Origin: JAIQGF01 sp051006995
GTDB taxonomy: Bacteria; Acidobacteriota; Terriglobia; Terriglobales; Acidobacteriaceae
Length of the DNA: 64,000 bases
Direction of reading: 5' to 3'
Assembly: GCA_051006995.1 (NCBI GenBank)
Contig: JBPCSQ010000012.1
Span: forward strand, 30,783 to 94,782
Shown here in pieces: positions 17,971 to 27,632 of the stretch (within the stretch, counting starts at the first letter, position 1; every line of letters begins with the position of its first letter). The notes beneath the pieces were generated by a model that was not told where the DNA came from, made no database searches, and was given only the letters and a program-made list of their open reading frames with translations. The position numbers and the translations under genes are program-made.

Positions 17971-19316
17971 GCAACGCACTCGCGATTGCTTCTGTGACCT
18001 TCGTGCTCATGGATCTGCTCAACAACGGCATGATCGATCGGGACGTCAGTGCCGCGTTGGGAGACGTGAGCGTCTCCGCGCTACCTCCCGACCGGATCGA
18101 GATTGGGACTCTCGGACAGAGCCAACTGAACCTGTTTTTGTATCAGGTCACGCCCAACCAGGGGTGGCGGAATGTGGGCCTTCCGATCCGCAATGCCGCG
18201 GCGGAACGCATCGGCGAAAACCCGCTGGCCCTGGACCTCCACTACCTGCTCACGGCTTACGGAGCGCAACAGCTGCATGCCGAGATCCTGCTCGGCTACG
18301 CCATGCAACTGCTGCATGAGACGCCGGTGCTCACGCGCGCTGCGATACGGCGGTCGCTCGCGGGTCCGTCGCAGGTCGCTGGAGGCGGCCACCTGCCCGA
18401 CACGTTCCGCAACCTCTACACGTCGGAGCTGTCCGAACAGGTCGAGATGGTCAAGCTCTGGCCGCAAACGCTGACGACCGAAGAAATCTCGCGCCTGTGG
18501 ACTGCCTTTCAGGCGCGTTATCGCCCAACCGCAGCGTACCAGGCATCCGTTGTGCTAATCGAGAGTCGCGTCTCGACCAAGTCGTCGCTGCCGGTGCAGT
18601 CGCGCGCTGTGCACGCGACGCCGTCCGAAAGGCCGAACATCGACAAGATCCTCTCGCGGAGCAAGGCTGGCGATCCATTCGTGGAAGACCGCGCGATTGT
18701 CGTGGGCGATCAACTCGTCGTGCGCGGATCGCAACTCAAGGCCGACGACGTTCTGGTGCGAATCGGCGACAGCGACATCGCACCCGCAGACACCGACATC
18801 TCCTCAGACCAGATCCTCATTACGATCCCGTCGACTGTGCAGGCGGGGTTGCAGCCGGTTCAGGTATTCCACCGTCTGGTGATGGGTTCGCCGCCGGCGC
18901 CGCATGTGCTCAACGAGTCCAACGTCGCAACATTCAAGCTGCGTCCACGTATCGATTCGCAAGCTGTGTCGGGCGTGCAGGGGAGCGGAACGAATCCTCG
19001 TTCAGGAGTGATCGATCTGTTGGTGAGCCCCGCTGTGGGTGCGCAGCAAACGGTGAAGGTCCTCCTGAACCAGCTTGCGGCGCCGAGCAGCCCGCCGCCT
19101 GCAACGGTGCCCGCATTCACGATGGCGCTGCCGCCGAGGACGAGCTTAGCAAGTCCGCCGGCGAGCCCGCCCGACCCCAGCAACTCTCTTCACGCTCCGT
19201 TTAGCGGCGTGCCTGCGGGCAACTATCTGCTGCGCGTTGTGGTGGACGGCGCCGAGAGTCCGCTGCAGAGCGACGTGAACGGCGCGTACGGCGCTCCACA
19301 GGTGACGATCCCATGA
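17967..19316 (+). CDS. eCIS tail-terminator/cap protein (Pvc16-like, DUF4255)
   Basis: Residues 1 to about 190 match the DUF4255/Pvc16 N-terminal domain: LNLFLYQVTPNQGWRN, then LALDLHYLLTAYG and LLGYAMQLLHETPVL. In PVC and Afp, this protein caps the end of the sheath and tube and fixes particle length. The C-terminal 250 residues contain an IPT/TIG-like beta segment (VVRGSQLKADDVLVRIGDSD) and a Ser/Pro-rich stretch (about 371-412), then a last beta strand region. It begins within the stop of the preceding gene and its own stop overlaps the ATPase start (ATGA), so translation is coupled. Confidence 0.9.
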   Translation: MSNALAIASVTFVLMDLLNNGMIDRDVSAALGDVSVSALPPDRIEIGTLGQSQLNLFLYQVTPNQGWRNVGLPIRNAAAERIGENPLALDLHYLLTAYGAQQLHAEILLGYAMQLLHETPVLTRAAIRRSLAGPSQVAGGGHLPDTFRNLYTSELSEQVEMVKLWPQTLTTEEISRLWTAFQARYRPTAAYQASVVLIESRVSTKSSLPVQSRAVHATPSERPNIDKILSRSKAGDPFVEDRAIVVGDQLVVRGSQLKADDVLVRIGDSDIAPADTDISSDQILITIPSTVQAGLQPVQVFHRLVMGSPPAPHVLNESNVATFKLRPRIDSQAVSGVQGSGTNPRSGVIDLLVSPAVGAQQTVKVLLNQLAAPSSPPPATVPAFTMALPPRTSLASPPASPPDPSNSLHAPFSGVPAGNYLLRVVVDGAESPLQSDVNGAYGAPQVTIP

Positions 19317-21247
19317 GTACTCCGGCGCACACCGTTTCGGAAACGGCCCAGCCCACCGCCGCCCTGCTCAGCGCGATCGCACGCGTGCGTAGTCTCGTCG
19401 AGCAGTACGCGACCACCGGTACGCGTTGCGAGGCACCGGCCACCGACGAGACGTCTGAAGCCAGCCCGCTCGCGCTCATGTGCGAGCGCTTTGAGCTGTC
19501 GCCGTTCGAGCGAGACCTGCTCGTGCTCTGTGCGGCGGTCGAGGTCGATCCCGCGATGCCGATCCTGTGTGTGGCCGTGAATCACGACGACGACGCCACA
19601 TACCCGACTTTTCATCTCGCCCTGCAAGCGCTGCCGAACCCGCATTGGAGCGCGTTGATGCCGGACGGCGCGCTTCGCCGGTTCAAACTCCTGCACGTCC
19701 ACGCCGGTGACACGCTGACCGGAAGCCGGCTGCGTATTGATGAATCAGTCCTGCACTTCCTGATGGGCGCGCCATCTATGGACCGGCGCTTGCAGGCCAT
19801 CCTTGAGCCGGTTCGCGTCATTCGCGCGCTGCCGGCGTCCTATCGTGCGGTGGCGGAGGCAATCACCGCAGCGATCACTTGCGACGAACCGGCACCGGCC
19901 GTCGTTCAGTTGGAAGGGAATGCCGGAAAAGGCAAGCGGACGCTTGCGGCTGCAAGTTGCGCTTCGCTGGGATTGCACCTGTATTCGGTGAACGTCGCAA
20001 CACTGGCGAGCCCAGCCGAACAGGACGAGTTCGTATCGCTGTGGGAGCGCGATGCGCTGCTCAACGGCTGCGCCATCCTGCTTCAAGTCCCATCCGGCAA
20101 CGCACCGGACTGGATCACGGCGACGAGGCTCGCCGACCGCATCGGCGGCGTTGTGCTTGTCAACGGATCGGGTGCGCTCGAACTTGTTCGCAAGCGGCTC
20201 GTCCGCATCCGTGTTGACCGGCCCGGCACCGACGAGCAGCGTGCGCTTTTCCGCCACGCACTCGGAGAGTACGCACTGCCGCTGAATGGCGAATTGAACG
20301 CGATTGCCGCGCATTTTCCTCTCGACGTCGAGAGCATCACCTGCGTCAGCGCGCGCGCGGTTGAGTCCGTCCGTCGCAACGGCGCGGACCTGGTCGCCGC
20401 GTTGTGGAACGAGTGCCGCGCGGAAGCTCGACCAACGCTCGACGGCCGCGTGCAGCGCATTGATGCGCGTGCAAACTGGGAGGACGTTGTTCTGCCCGAC
20501 TCGGCGATGGAAACGCTGCGTTCGATCGCGGTCCATATCCGCCAACATGAGACGGTGTTCCGCACGTGGGGGTTCGCGGCGCAGAATTCGCGCGGCGTGG
20601 GGCTGAGCGCACTGTTCTGCGGGCAGAGCGGAACGGGAAAGACGCTCGCGTCCGAGGTCCTGGCCAACGAGCTGCACGTGGATCTATATCGGATTGACCT
20701 CAGCCAGATTGTCAGCAAGTACATTGGCGAGACGGAGAAGAACCTCTGCGCGATCTTCGATGCCGCCGAAAACAGTGGCGCGATCCTCCTATTCGACGAG
20801 GCCGACGCGCTCTTTGGGAAGCGCAGCGAAGTCCACGACAGTCACGACCGTTATGCAAATGTTGAAGTGAGCTACCTCCTGCAGCGGATGGAAACGTACG
20901 CGGGACTGGCTGTGATGACAACCAACATGCGGCAGGGCATCGATCCAGCGTTCCTGCGGCGCATCCGGTTCGTGATCAACTTTCCGTTCCCTGACCCGAG
21001 CTTACGCCGCCGAATATGGCAGCGCGTATTTCCGGCGAACACCCCGATTGCATCGCTTTTCCCAGAAAAGCTCGCGAAGCTAAATCTTCCTGGCGGAAAC
21101 ATTCGGAACATTGCGTTGCACGCCGCATTCCTGGCGGCTGATGCCGGCGGCGCAGTCACGATGGAGCATCTGCTGATCGCTGCCCGCCGCGAGTGCGCCA
21201 AGCTCGAGCGGCCCCTCAGCGACGCGGAAGTGGGGAACTGGGTATGA
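19313..21247 (+). CDS. eCIS AAA+ ATPase (Pvc15-like)
   Basis: This is the 644-residue ATPase found in nearly all eCIS loci. The C-terminal AAA+ module is complete: Walker A GQSGTGKT (437-444), Walker B LLFDEADALF (Asp495/Glu496), an arginine-finger region (PAFLRRIRF) and a lid domain. The N-terminal half contains a degenerate second module with GNAGKGKRT, where the usual Thr/Ser after GK is Arg. The protein is probably an assembly or cargo-loading remodelling factor in the cytoplasm; it is not a ClpV-like sheath recycler. Start and stop overlap both neighbours by four bases. Confidence 0.93.
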   Translation: MSTPAHTVSETAQPTAALLSAIARVRSLVEQYATTGTRCEAPATDETSEASPLALMCERFELSPFERDLLVLCAAVEVDPAMPILCVAVNHDDDATYPTFHLALQALPNPHWSALMPDGALRRFKLLHVHAGDTLTGSRLRIDESVLHFLMGAPSMDRRLQAILEPVRVIRALPASYRAVAEAITAAITCDEPAPAVVQLEGNAGKGKRTLAAASCASLGLHLYSVNVATLASPAEQDEFVSLWERDALLNGCAILLQVPSGNAPDWITATRLADRIGGVVLVNGSGALELVRKRLVRIRVDRPGTDEQRALFRHALGEYALPLNGELNAIAAHFPLDVESITCVSARAVESVRRNGADLVAALWNECRAEARPTLDGRVQRIDARANWEDVVLPDSAMETLRSIAVHIRQHETVFRTWGFAAQNSRGVGLSALFCGQSGTGKTLASEVLANELHVDLYRIDLSQIVSKYIGETEKNLCAIFDAAENSGAILLFDEADALFGKRSEVHDSHDRYANVEVSYLLQRMETYAGLAVMTTNMRQGIDPAFLRRIRFVINFPFPDPSLRRRIWQRVFPANTPIASLFPEKLAKLNLPGGNIRNIALHAAFLAADAGGAVTMEHLLIAARRECAKLERPLSDAEVGNWV

Positions 21248-21615
21248 GCGTCGGCCGCCGGCAAATCCGCGCGGCATGGCGCGCGCGCCTCTTGGGCGCG
21301 CCCCAAAGCGGGGCCACGCCTCCAATCGGTGCGGTGATGCGGCACCCAGCAGAACCGGCGCGCGTTGCCCTGCACATCGGCGAGCTCCGCATGAACGCCT
21401 TCTCGCGCCGAGACGCACACAAGATCGCGGGCTGGCTGCAAGCGTCGCTCGCCTCATTGCTGCAAGTGCAAGGACTTCCGCTGCATTGGCGTTTCGCTGC
21501 GACGATCGATTCCATGAAGCTGGACCAGGTCCGGCTGGCGCGCCCTGACAAGCCGCAGGTCATCGGCGAAGCGCTGGCCAGGGCGCTGTTGGTTCCTGGA
21601 AGAGAGCACAAATGA
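21244..21615 (+). CDS. eCIS small conserved protein
   Basis: The 123-residue product starts in the stop of the ATPase gene and ends overlapping the start of the DUF4157 gene. Its core (VALHIGELRMNAFSRRDAHK, then IAGWLQASLASLLQVQGLP) follows a pattern that I associate with a short protein placed between ATPase and DUF4157 genes in eCIS loci. It has a beta strand, a short turn with a charged R-x-D-x-H motif, and an amphipathic helix. No enzymatic motif is present. It may be a chaperone or adaptor for the neighbouring DUF4157 protein, an inference from coupling only. Confidence 0.6.
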   Translation: MSVGRRQIRAAWRARLLGAPQSGATPPIGAVMRHPAEPARVALHIGELRMNAFSRRDAHKIAGWLQASLASLLQVQGLPLHWRFAATIDSMKLDQVRLARPDKPQVIGEALARALLVPGREHK

Positions 21616-24600
21616 GCGCGGCAGGAAAAACTGGAGTGATGGCGATAACGGCGGACCCTCCGCGTTCCGCAGTGTCGTCTGCACGCTCCGTCTTACTTCA
21701 GAAGAAGTGCGCGTGCGGCGGCACAGCGGGCGGCAGCAGCGCCGAGTGCGCGGCCTGCACCAAGCGCGAGCGAGAAGAAAAACGCGCTCCGCTGCAACGC
21801 TCCGCGGTCGCCGGGAGCGCCGCGCCGGCGACTGCGCCCTCATCGGTGACGCGGGCGCTGAACTCTCCCGGCCAGCGTCTCGATTCCGGCACCCGTTCGT
21901 TCATGGAGTCGCGGTTTGGCCGCGACCTCGGCGGTGTGCGTATCCATACGGACAGCCAGGCCGCCGATTCTGCGCGCGACGTGAACGCGCACGCCTACAC
22001 GGTAGGCAACCACATCGTTTTCGACCGTGGCAAATACGACCCGGGCTCTCACAACGGGCGGCACCTGCTGGCTCACGAACTCGCACACACGGTCCAGCAG
22101 AACGGGTTGCAGCGGTCTGCCGATGGGATCTCCGTCGGGGAAGCCCCCGAGTACCACCGCCTCGAAAGCGAGGCCGACTCCGTCGCTCATGCCGTCATGG
22201 CGGGCTCTCCCGCGCCTGCGGTCAGTCGTCCAGCGCAGCCTTTGGTCTCGCGTGCTAAGAACGATGAGGCCCCCGACAGCAAGAAGAAGAAAACGGCCAA
22301 GAGTTCCGCGCCGACCAAAGACCAGACGCGCGATTGGGAGGGCGTGGATCCCACGAGCGTTCTTGGACAAGCCGGCATCAAGCACCGTGCCGTCAAAGGC
22401 CCCGACGTCAGCGGCGAAATCCAGGGCTTTCATCTCGACCCGCTTGAGCTTCCGCCGGAGAAGGGTAACGTTCTGAAGCTGTGGCAAGACGTTGCCGATC
22501 GTGGTGCGTTGCAGGCCATTGTCGACACGACCGGAACGATCAGGATGGGCCTGAAGCAGGAGCGTCCGAAAACCGACGAACTACGCAAGATCTGGCTCCA
22601 GAAAGTGAATTGGGATCCCAAGGACGCCGAGACGAATTGGAAGAAGGTTGCGGGCAACGATTCCACGTTTATTCCAACGGTTGCGGGCAAGAGTGCATGC
22701 CAGGTCGACCACATTCTTGAACTTCAGTTTGGAGGCAGCAACGTAAAAGAGAACATGCAAATGCTCGACGGCCCCGAGAACATGCAGAGTGGCCGCGAGA
22801 TTTACCAGAAGCTGCGGGAAAAGGCCACCGCGATCATTGCTGCTCTCCCCGACGCACAGCGGCCAAAGTACCTGCTCCTCTATTACGAAACCGTCACCCA
22901 GTCAGGCGCCAAGTGCGGGCCGTGCTGCGAGGCCGAAGCGAAGGTGCCGGCGCTCGGAGCGGCTGGACCAGGCGTCGGCGATAAGGCAATCGAGGTTCCG
23001 ATTTATGCCGGCGGACCGCCGACCTCGCTGTTCATTACCGGCGATTACCTTAGCAAGAAAAACAAGCACAAGCCCGTTCCTATCAAAGACTCTGAGATTC
23101 CGAAAAACAGGTCGGCGGCCACGATCGTCTCGGGGCTCCTGCTGGATCAACTTCATCAGGACCACGACATCATCGATTGTGTTTTCGACGAAAGCCCAAA
23201 GAGCCGCGTGCCCGTCTCGCTCGACAAGAAGAGCGAAGTAAAACTCAAACGAGCGAAGGACGGAAAGCTGTCGCTGCAAAACAAGCATCCGAACCTCCAC
23301 TTTCATTACCCGTATCTCAGCGAGGGCGTTTTCAAGGAACTGAATGTCGAGCCTGACGGCTCGGTCAGCGGCCGCGGGTCCATTCGTCCGAGCGTATCGT
23401 TCTTGCCGCCTCTCGATGTCAAGTTCGACAAGGACGGTTTTGCCCTCGTCGCGCCGCTCGATGCCAAGAAGATGACCGGGCCGGTCTCGCGTTTCATCCC
23501 CGGTGCGAAAGTGACTGAAGCCGACATTGGGCTACAGCTTGCTCCTGAATTCAAGGCGTACGGCGCCTTCGCAATCGAGGTCTCGAAGCCGAAGAAATTG
23601 CTTGCCGCACGACTCGACGTTTCGAGTGCCGGGACCGACGTCGTCGCAAAAGGTAAGCTCAACGCATTCCTGCCGGGTGTTGACACCGCTGAAGGCGACA
23701 TCACCTACCAGAACCGCGAATGGTCCGGCGGCGTAAAGATCGAGGCCACGCAACTCCAAAGCAAGATGAAGTACGTCAAGAGCGGGAGCGTGACCGTCGG
23801 GATCAGCGGCAAGGGAGTTAGCGCCGACGGGAAAGTCAGCCTCGCGATCCCGCACACTGAGGGCATCGACGTCAGCCTGCATTACACCGAGAATCGCTGG
23901 CTGTTTCGCGGCACCGGGAAGATCAAACCGCCGAGGCTGGAAGAATCCGAAATCACGATCCTCTACGACGGCACCCACCTCGCGGGCGAGACGAAGACCG
24001 GCTTCAGGCTGTTTGGTATTCACGGCTCGATTCACGTCAAGTACTTCGACGAGAAGTTCTCCGGCGAGGGCGACCTCGAAATCAAGAAGGGCCGGGTCAC
24101 GGGCAAGATGCACGTGGTCATGAGCCAGCAGCAAAAGTTTTCGGGAAGCGGCGAAGTCACCATCCAGGTGACCGAGAGCCTCGCCGCAAAGGGCGGAATC
24201 GAAGTCGACGAGCACGAGAAGGTCCGCATCACCGGTGCTCTCGAGTTCACCAAACCGATCCCGGTGTTCAAGGCCATCGAAGGCGACTACGAAATCTTCA
24301 GCCTCGATACGAGCATTCCGATTCCGGGCCTGTCGATTCCAAAAATTGGGGGCTTGAACGCGAAGATCAAAGCTTCGCTGCTGGCTGGATACAAGATCGG
24401 CCCTGCGGAACTCAGGAATGTGAAGGCGATCGCGGCGTTCAATCCCCTCGAAGACAAGCCTGATGTCGAATTCACGCTCACGGGCCAGTTCTACATGGGC
24501 GTCAACGGGCATGTGACCGGCACGCTGAGCGGTGGCCTCGAAATCAGTATCGCCATCGCATCGGTCAGCGGCGGATTGGGAATCGCCGTAACGGCTGCCC

Positions 24601-24992
24601 TCGACGGCCACATCTTGTCGGACGCGAAGCTGCACTACAAGGACGGAAAACTCGAGGCCGAAGCCGGTTTCGACCTGCTGCTGAAGCTGCTGTTCTATCT
24701 CACAATTTGCGCCTGGGTTCACGCCGAAGCCGGAGTCTGGCGCCTGAAAGTGGAAACCACGAAGGTCTGGAAGCTGAAATCTTTCAAGTACGACACCGGG
24801 CTGCAACTTCGGATTTATCTCAAGAAGCCGGTTCGCTACTCCTCCGACCAAGGCATGCAATTGCCCTCCATCAGCGACTTCGAATGGGTCAAGCCAAACG
24901 TCGATGCGAAAGACATGCTCGGTCGGCTGTTCAGCGCGCAGGATCCGCCCGACAGTGACGACGTTGACGGCGAAAAGGAGTGCGGCCGATGA
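21612..24992 (+). CDS. eCIS DUF4157 protein with HNH-like core; candidate cargo or tape measure
   Basis: The 1126-residue protein begins with a short leader containing paired cysteines (Cys33/Cys35 and Cys46/Cys49). It continues with the eCIS core domain DUF4157 (about 80-165), including the RFGRDLGGVRIHTD motif and a metallopeptidase-like HELAH (His155, Glu156, His159). A Lys/Ser linker leads to a segment with CQVDHILELQFGG and NMQMLDGPENMQSG (about 363-393), which resembles an HNH/His-Me-type nuclease core. The last 600 residues are repetitive beta strands of unknown type. DUF4157 is strongly tied to eCIS loci and marks proteins carried by, or built into, the particle. This could be the toxin cargo, a structural length-setting protein, or both. 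Confidence 0.8.
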   Translation: MSAAGKTGVMAITADPPRSAVSSARSVLLQKKCACGGTAGGSSAECAACTKREREEKRAPLQRSAVAGSAAPATAPSSVTRALNSPGQRLDSGTRSFMESRFGRDLGGVRIHTDSQAADSARDVNAHAYTVGNHIVFDRGKYDPGSHNGRHLLAHELAHTVQQNGLQRSADGISVGEAPEYHRLESEADSVAHAVMAGSPAPAVSRPAQPLVSRAKNDEAPDSKKKKTAKSSAPTKDQTRDWEGVDPTSVLGQAGIKHRAVKGPDVSGEIQGFHLDPLELPPEKGNVLKLWQDVADRGALQAIVDTTGTIRMGLKQERPKTDELRKIWLQKVNWDPKDAETNWKKVAGNDSTFIPTVAGKSACQVDHILELQFGGSNVKENMQMLDGPENMQSGREIYQKLREKATAIIAALPDAQRPKYLLLYYETVTQSGAKCGPCCEAEAKVPALGAAGPGVGDKAIEVPIYAGGPPTSLFITGDYLSKKNKHKPVPIKDSEIPKNRSAATIVSGLLLDQLHQDHDIIDCVFDESPKSRVPVSLDKKSEVKLKRAKDGKLSLQNKHPNLHFHYPYLSEGVFKELNVEPDGSVSGRGSIRPSVSFLPPLDVKFDKDGFALVAPLDAKKMTGPVSRFIPGAKVTEADIGLQLAPEFKAYGAFAIEVSKPKKLLAARLDVSSAGTDVVAKGKLNAFLPGVDTAEGDITYQNREWSGGVKIEATQLQSKMKYVKSGSVTVGISGKGVSADGKVSLAIPHTEGIDVSLHYTENRWLFRGTGKIKPPRLEESEITILYDGTHLAGETKTGFRLFGIHGSIHVKYFDEKFSGEGDLEIKKGRVTGKMHVVMSQQQKFSGSGEVTIQVTESLAAKGGIEVDEHEKVRITGALEFTKPIPVFKAIEGDYEIFSLDTSIPIPGLSIPKIGGLNAKIKASLLAGYKIGPAELRNVKAIAAFNPLEDKPDVEFTLTGQFYMGVNGHVTGTLSGGLEISIAIASVSGGLGIAVTAALDGHILSDAKLHYKDGKLEAEAGFDLLLKLLFYLTICAWVHAEAGVWRLKVETTKVWKLKSFKYDTGLQLRIYLKKPVRYSSDQGMQLPSISDFEWVKPNVDAKDMLGRLFSAQDPPDSDDVDGEKECGR

Positions 24993-25648
24993 GTACGATT
25001 CCGATTTCTCCGCGCGTGCTGCGTGCCGGCATTGTCCTCGCCGATCCGTCGACCCTGGTCGTGCAGCGCGTCATCTCGATGCAGTACAACCCCGACACGC
25101 TTTCGCGCACGCTCCAGGCGCGCGGAGTCGCCAACGAGGGCGGCGACCGGCTCGACGCGCTCCGTTTGACCGGACCGCCTATCGAAACCATCAAGCTCGA
25201 TGCGGAAATCGATGCGACTGACCAACTCGAGCATCCGGAGTCGAACGTGAACGCGGTGCAGTTCGGTATCCAACCGCAGCTCGCGGCGCTCGAGACGATG
25301 ATCTATCCGACGTCGTCGCAGATCGTCAGCGAAAACGTAATGGCGATGGCGGGCACGATCGAAGTCGCTCCGATGGAGGCGCCCTTGGCGCTGTTTGTCT
25401 GGAGCCCGCGCCGGATTCTTCCCATTCGCCTCACCGACTTCAACATCACCGAGGAAGCGTTCGACACTGACCTCAACCCGATTCGCGCGAAGGTAAGTCT
25501 CGGCATGCGCGTCCTCACGGTTAACGACCTGCAGTTCGATCACAAGGGCAACAGCCTTTTCATGGCTTACCACCAGCAGAAGGAAAAGCTTGCCGGCTTG
25601 GCCGGACGCGCGAGCTTGTCGGACCTGGGCATCAGCAAGATTGGCTGA
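24989..25648 (+). CDS. eCIS second tube/hub-adaptor protein (CIS_tube, Pvc7-like)
   Basis: This 219-residue protein matches the CIS tube family: SMQYNPDTLSRTLQARG near the start, then LTGPPIETIKLDAEIDATDQ and a conserved strand LFVWSPRRILPIRLTDFNIT, then SLGMRVLTVNDL. Such proteins link the baseplate hub to the inner tube. ATG 24989 overlaps the stop of the DUF4157 gene and has AAGGAG 8 bases upstream. It is followed at once by a LysM-type gene and the hub gene, the usual order in eCIS. Confidence 0.9.
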   Translation: MSTIPISPRVLRAGIVLADPSTLVVQRVISMQYNPDTLSRTLQARGVANEGGDRLDALRLTGPPIETIKLDAEIDATDQLEHPESNVNAVQFGIQPQLAALETMIYPTSSQIVSENVMAMAGTIEVAPMEAPLALFVWSPRRILPIRLTDFNITEEAFDTDLNPIRAKVSLGMRVLTVNDLQFDHKGNSLFMAYHQQKEKLAGLAGRASLSDLGISKIG

Positions 25649-25657
25649 GGTGAACGC

Positions 25658-25966
25658 ATGTTCTCGATGAATAGCCGCTACTTCGGACTGCCGGTTCTCC
25701 GCTACGAGACGCCGGACGGCAGGCAAATCGCGTATGCAGCACGCCGATTTCTGCCGCAGCCCAGCGCGTTCGCGCTCCTGATGGAGCACACCGTGACCCG
25801 CGGCGAGCGGCTCGACCTCATAACCGCCAAGTATCTCGACGATCCGGAGCAGTTCTGGCGCATCTGCGATGCGAACGCAGTCATGTCGCCCTTCGAACTG
25901 GAAAAGCCGGGCAACAGCATTCGCATCACGCTGCCGCAAGGCATTCCGGGCCCGCGCCATGGTTAA
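25658..25966 (+). CDS. eCIS LysM-like baseplate protein
   Basis: The 102-residue product has a LysM/tail-protein-X-like fold: HTVTRGERLDLITAKYLDDP, then FWRICDANAVMSPFELEKPG and a terminal strand IRITLP. In contractile tails such proteins (like T4 gp53 or phage gpX) help fasten the hub to the wedge ring. It starts 9 bases after the CIS_tube stop and its end overlaps the frame of the hub gene. Confidence 0.85.
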   Translation: MFSMNSRYFGLPVLRYETPDGRQIAYAARRFLPQPSAFALLMEHTVTRGERLDLITAKYLDDPEQFWRICDANAVMSPFELEKPGNSIRITLPQGIPGPRHG

Positions 25967-25976
25967 AGGTATTTAC

Positions 25977-27083
25977 ATGACGTTGCTGATCGGCCCTGCG
26001 GTACCGCAGCCGGCGCCGAAATCGGTCATCGACTCGCTCACCAGCGTGCAGGTGAATTCGGGCGGCGACCGCAGCGGGTTTCAACTCGTGTTTGGCGTCA
26101 ACAAGAAGTCACCGCTCCGGCAGACGCTACTGCCCGCCGGCTTTTTCGATCCCGGCACGACTCGCGTCATCGTCGTATGCACGCTTAGTGGTATCCCGAC
26201 GGTGCTCATCGATGGCGTCGTAACCCGGCACGAAGTTGTGCCGAGCAACGAGGCCGGCCAGTCGACACTCACGCTTACGGGTGAGGATCTCACCGTCCTC
26301 ATGGACGTGGTGCAGTTGCCGATGCTTTACCCGGCGATGCCGATCACAGCACGGATCAACGCGATTCTGGCGAAGTACGCCGTCTTCGGGATTGTGCCTC
26401 TCGTCATTCCGCCCCTGTACGAGGATGCGCCATCGCCGACCGAGAAGGTCCCGACTCAAACAACAACGGACCTCGCATATATCAAGAAGCAGGCTAACGA
26501 TGTTGGCTACGTGTTTTATCTCGAGCCCGGACCTGCGCCCGGAACGAGCATCGCCTATTTCGGCCCCGACATCCGCATTCCGATCCCGCAGCGGGCCCTG
26601 ACCGTAAACATGGATACCGCAAACAATGTCGAGTCGCTCAGCTTCAGTCTCGACGGGCTCGCAAAAAAGGTCGTCGTTACAACGATCATGGACCCATTCA
26701 CCCACAAGATCCCCATCCCAATTCCGATTCCCAACGTCAGTTTGTTGCGCCCGCCGCTTGGAGCGCGGCTCACACCTCCGATGAAGGTCGAGTTCGCCGA
26801 CGACACGGCGGACAAGAACCCGATCGAGGCGATCGCACTCGGCCTTGCGAGGACCGCCGCGACATCGGACGCGGTGAGCGGCACGGGCTCGCTCAATGTT
26901 CTCCGTTACGGGCACATCCTGCGAGCGCGCCAACTGGTTGGCGTTCGCGGCGCGGGCCTCGCGTACGACGGTATGTACTACGTCAAAACTGTTACTCACC
27001 AGATCAAGCGCGGCGAGTTTAAGCAAAGCTTCACGCTGTCTCGCGACGGGCTCATCTCGCAGACGCAGCAGGTGGTCGCATGA
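25977..27083 (+). CDS. eCIS hub protein (phage late control D/VgrG N-terminal-like)
   Basis: The 368-residue product corresponds to the gpD/gp27-like hub that forms the trimeric ring above the spike. Typical features are an N-terminal SVQVNSGGDRSGFQLVF strand, a central LTLTGEDLTVLMD block, and TTDLAYIKKQANDVGYVFYL with a C-terminal GSLNVLRYGHILRARQLVG strand. The start at 25977 has AAAGGT 6 bases upstream; an ATG at 25959 is possible but lacks a ribosome-binding site. Its stop overlaps the spike gene start. In VgrG and Pvc8, hub and spike are fused; here they are separate genes. Confidence 0.88.
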   Translation: MTLLIGPAVPQPAPKSVIDSLTSVQVNSGGDRSGFQLVFGVNKKSPLRQTLLPAGFFDPGTTRVIVVCTLSGIPTVLIDGVVTRHEVVPSNEAGQSTLTLTGEDLTVLMDVVQLPMLYPAMPITARINAILAKYAVFGIVPLVIPPLYEDAPSPTEKVPTQTTTDLAYIKKQANDVGYVFYLEPGPAPGTSIAYFGPDIRIPIPQRALTVNMDTANNVESLSFSLDGLAKKVVVTTIMDPFTHKIPIPIPIPNVSLLRPPLGARLTPPMKVEFADDTADKNPIEAIALGLARTAATSDAVSGTGSLNVLRYGHILRARQLVGVRGAGLAYDGMYYVKTVTHQIKRGEFKQSFTLSRDGLISQTQQVVA

Positions 27084-27616
27084 ACAGCCGAACAGGCACT
27101 GAGCAGCTCTACTTGGGAAAGTATCGCGGCACCGTGATCAATAACGTCGACCCCGATTTTCGCGGACGACTGCAGGTCGAGGTGCCCGACGTGGTCTCGT
27201 TGCTACCGACGTCGTGGGCCGAGCCATGCGTGCCGCTCGCCGGGCCCACGGGGCCGGCGATGGGCCTGTACATGGTTCCGCCGATGGGAGCGGGCGTCTG
27301 GATTGAATTCGAGCACGGCGATTCGAACAAGCCGATCTGGACGGGGTGCCGCTGGGGAGCATCGGCTGACGTGCCTCCGTCCGCAAAGCTCGGGCTGCCG
27401 ATTTCGCCGCCGATCGTTTTTCAAACCGCCGGACAACACATGCTGTCGATCTCGGATATGCCCGGACCGACTGGAGGCATCGTCATCAAGATCGTCAGCG
27501 GCGCCTCCATCATGATCAACGAACTCGGAATCACGATTCAGAACGGCCAAGGGGCTTCCATCGCGCTCATGGGGCCGACGGTCACGATCAATCAGGGCGC
27601 GCTCGTGGTGACTTAA
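27080..27616 (+). CDS. eCIS spike protein (gp5/gpV-like OB-fold and beta-helix)
   Basis: The 178-residue product starts with an OB-fold recognisable by YLGKYRGTVINNVDPDFRGR, LQVEVPDV and the turn MGAGVWIEFEHGDSNKPIW. It ends in a short beta-helical needle with repeated I-x-I strands (GIVIKIVSGASIMINELG, ITIQNG). Such trimers form the membrane-puncturing spike beneath the hub. Its start overlaps the hub gene stop by four bases, and a PAAR-like tip gene follows after 16 bases. Confidence 0.93.
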   Translation: MNSRTGTEQLYLGKYRGTVINNVDPDFRGRLQVEVPDVVSLLPTSWAEPCVPLAGPTGPAMGLYMVPPMGAGVWIEFEHGDSNKPIWTGCRWGASADVPPSAKLGLPISPPIVFQTAGQHMLSISDMPGPTGGIVIKIVSGASIMINELGITIQNGQGASIALMGPTVTINQGALVVT

Positions 27617-27632
27617 ATCGCAGGAGCGAAGA

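Noticed and set aside
23532..24860. 442-codon antisense frame under the DUF4157 gene
   Set aside because: It is a shadow of the sense gene, with no ribosome-binding site or domain.
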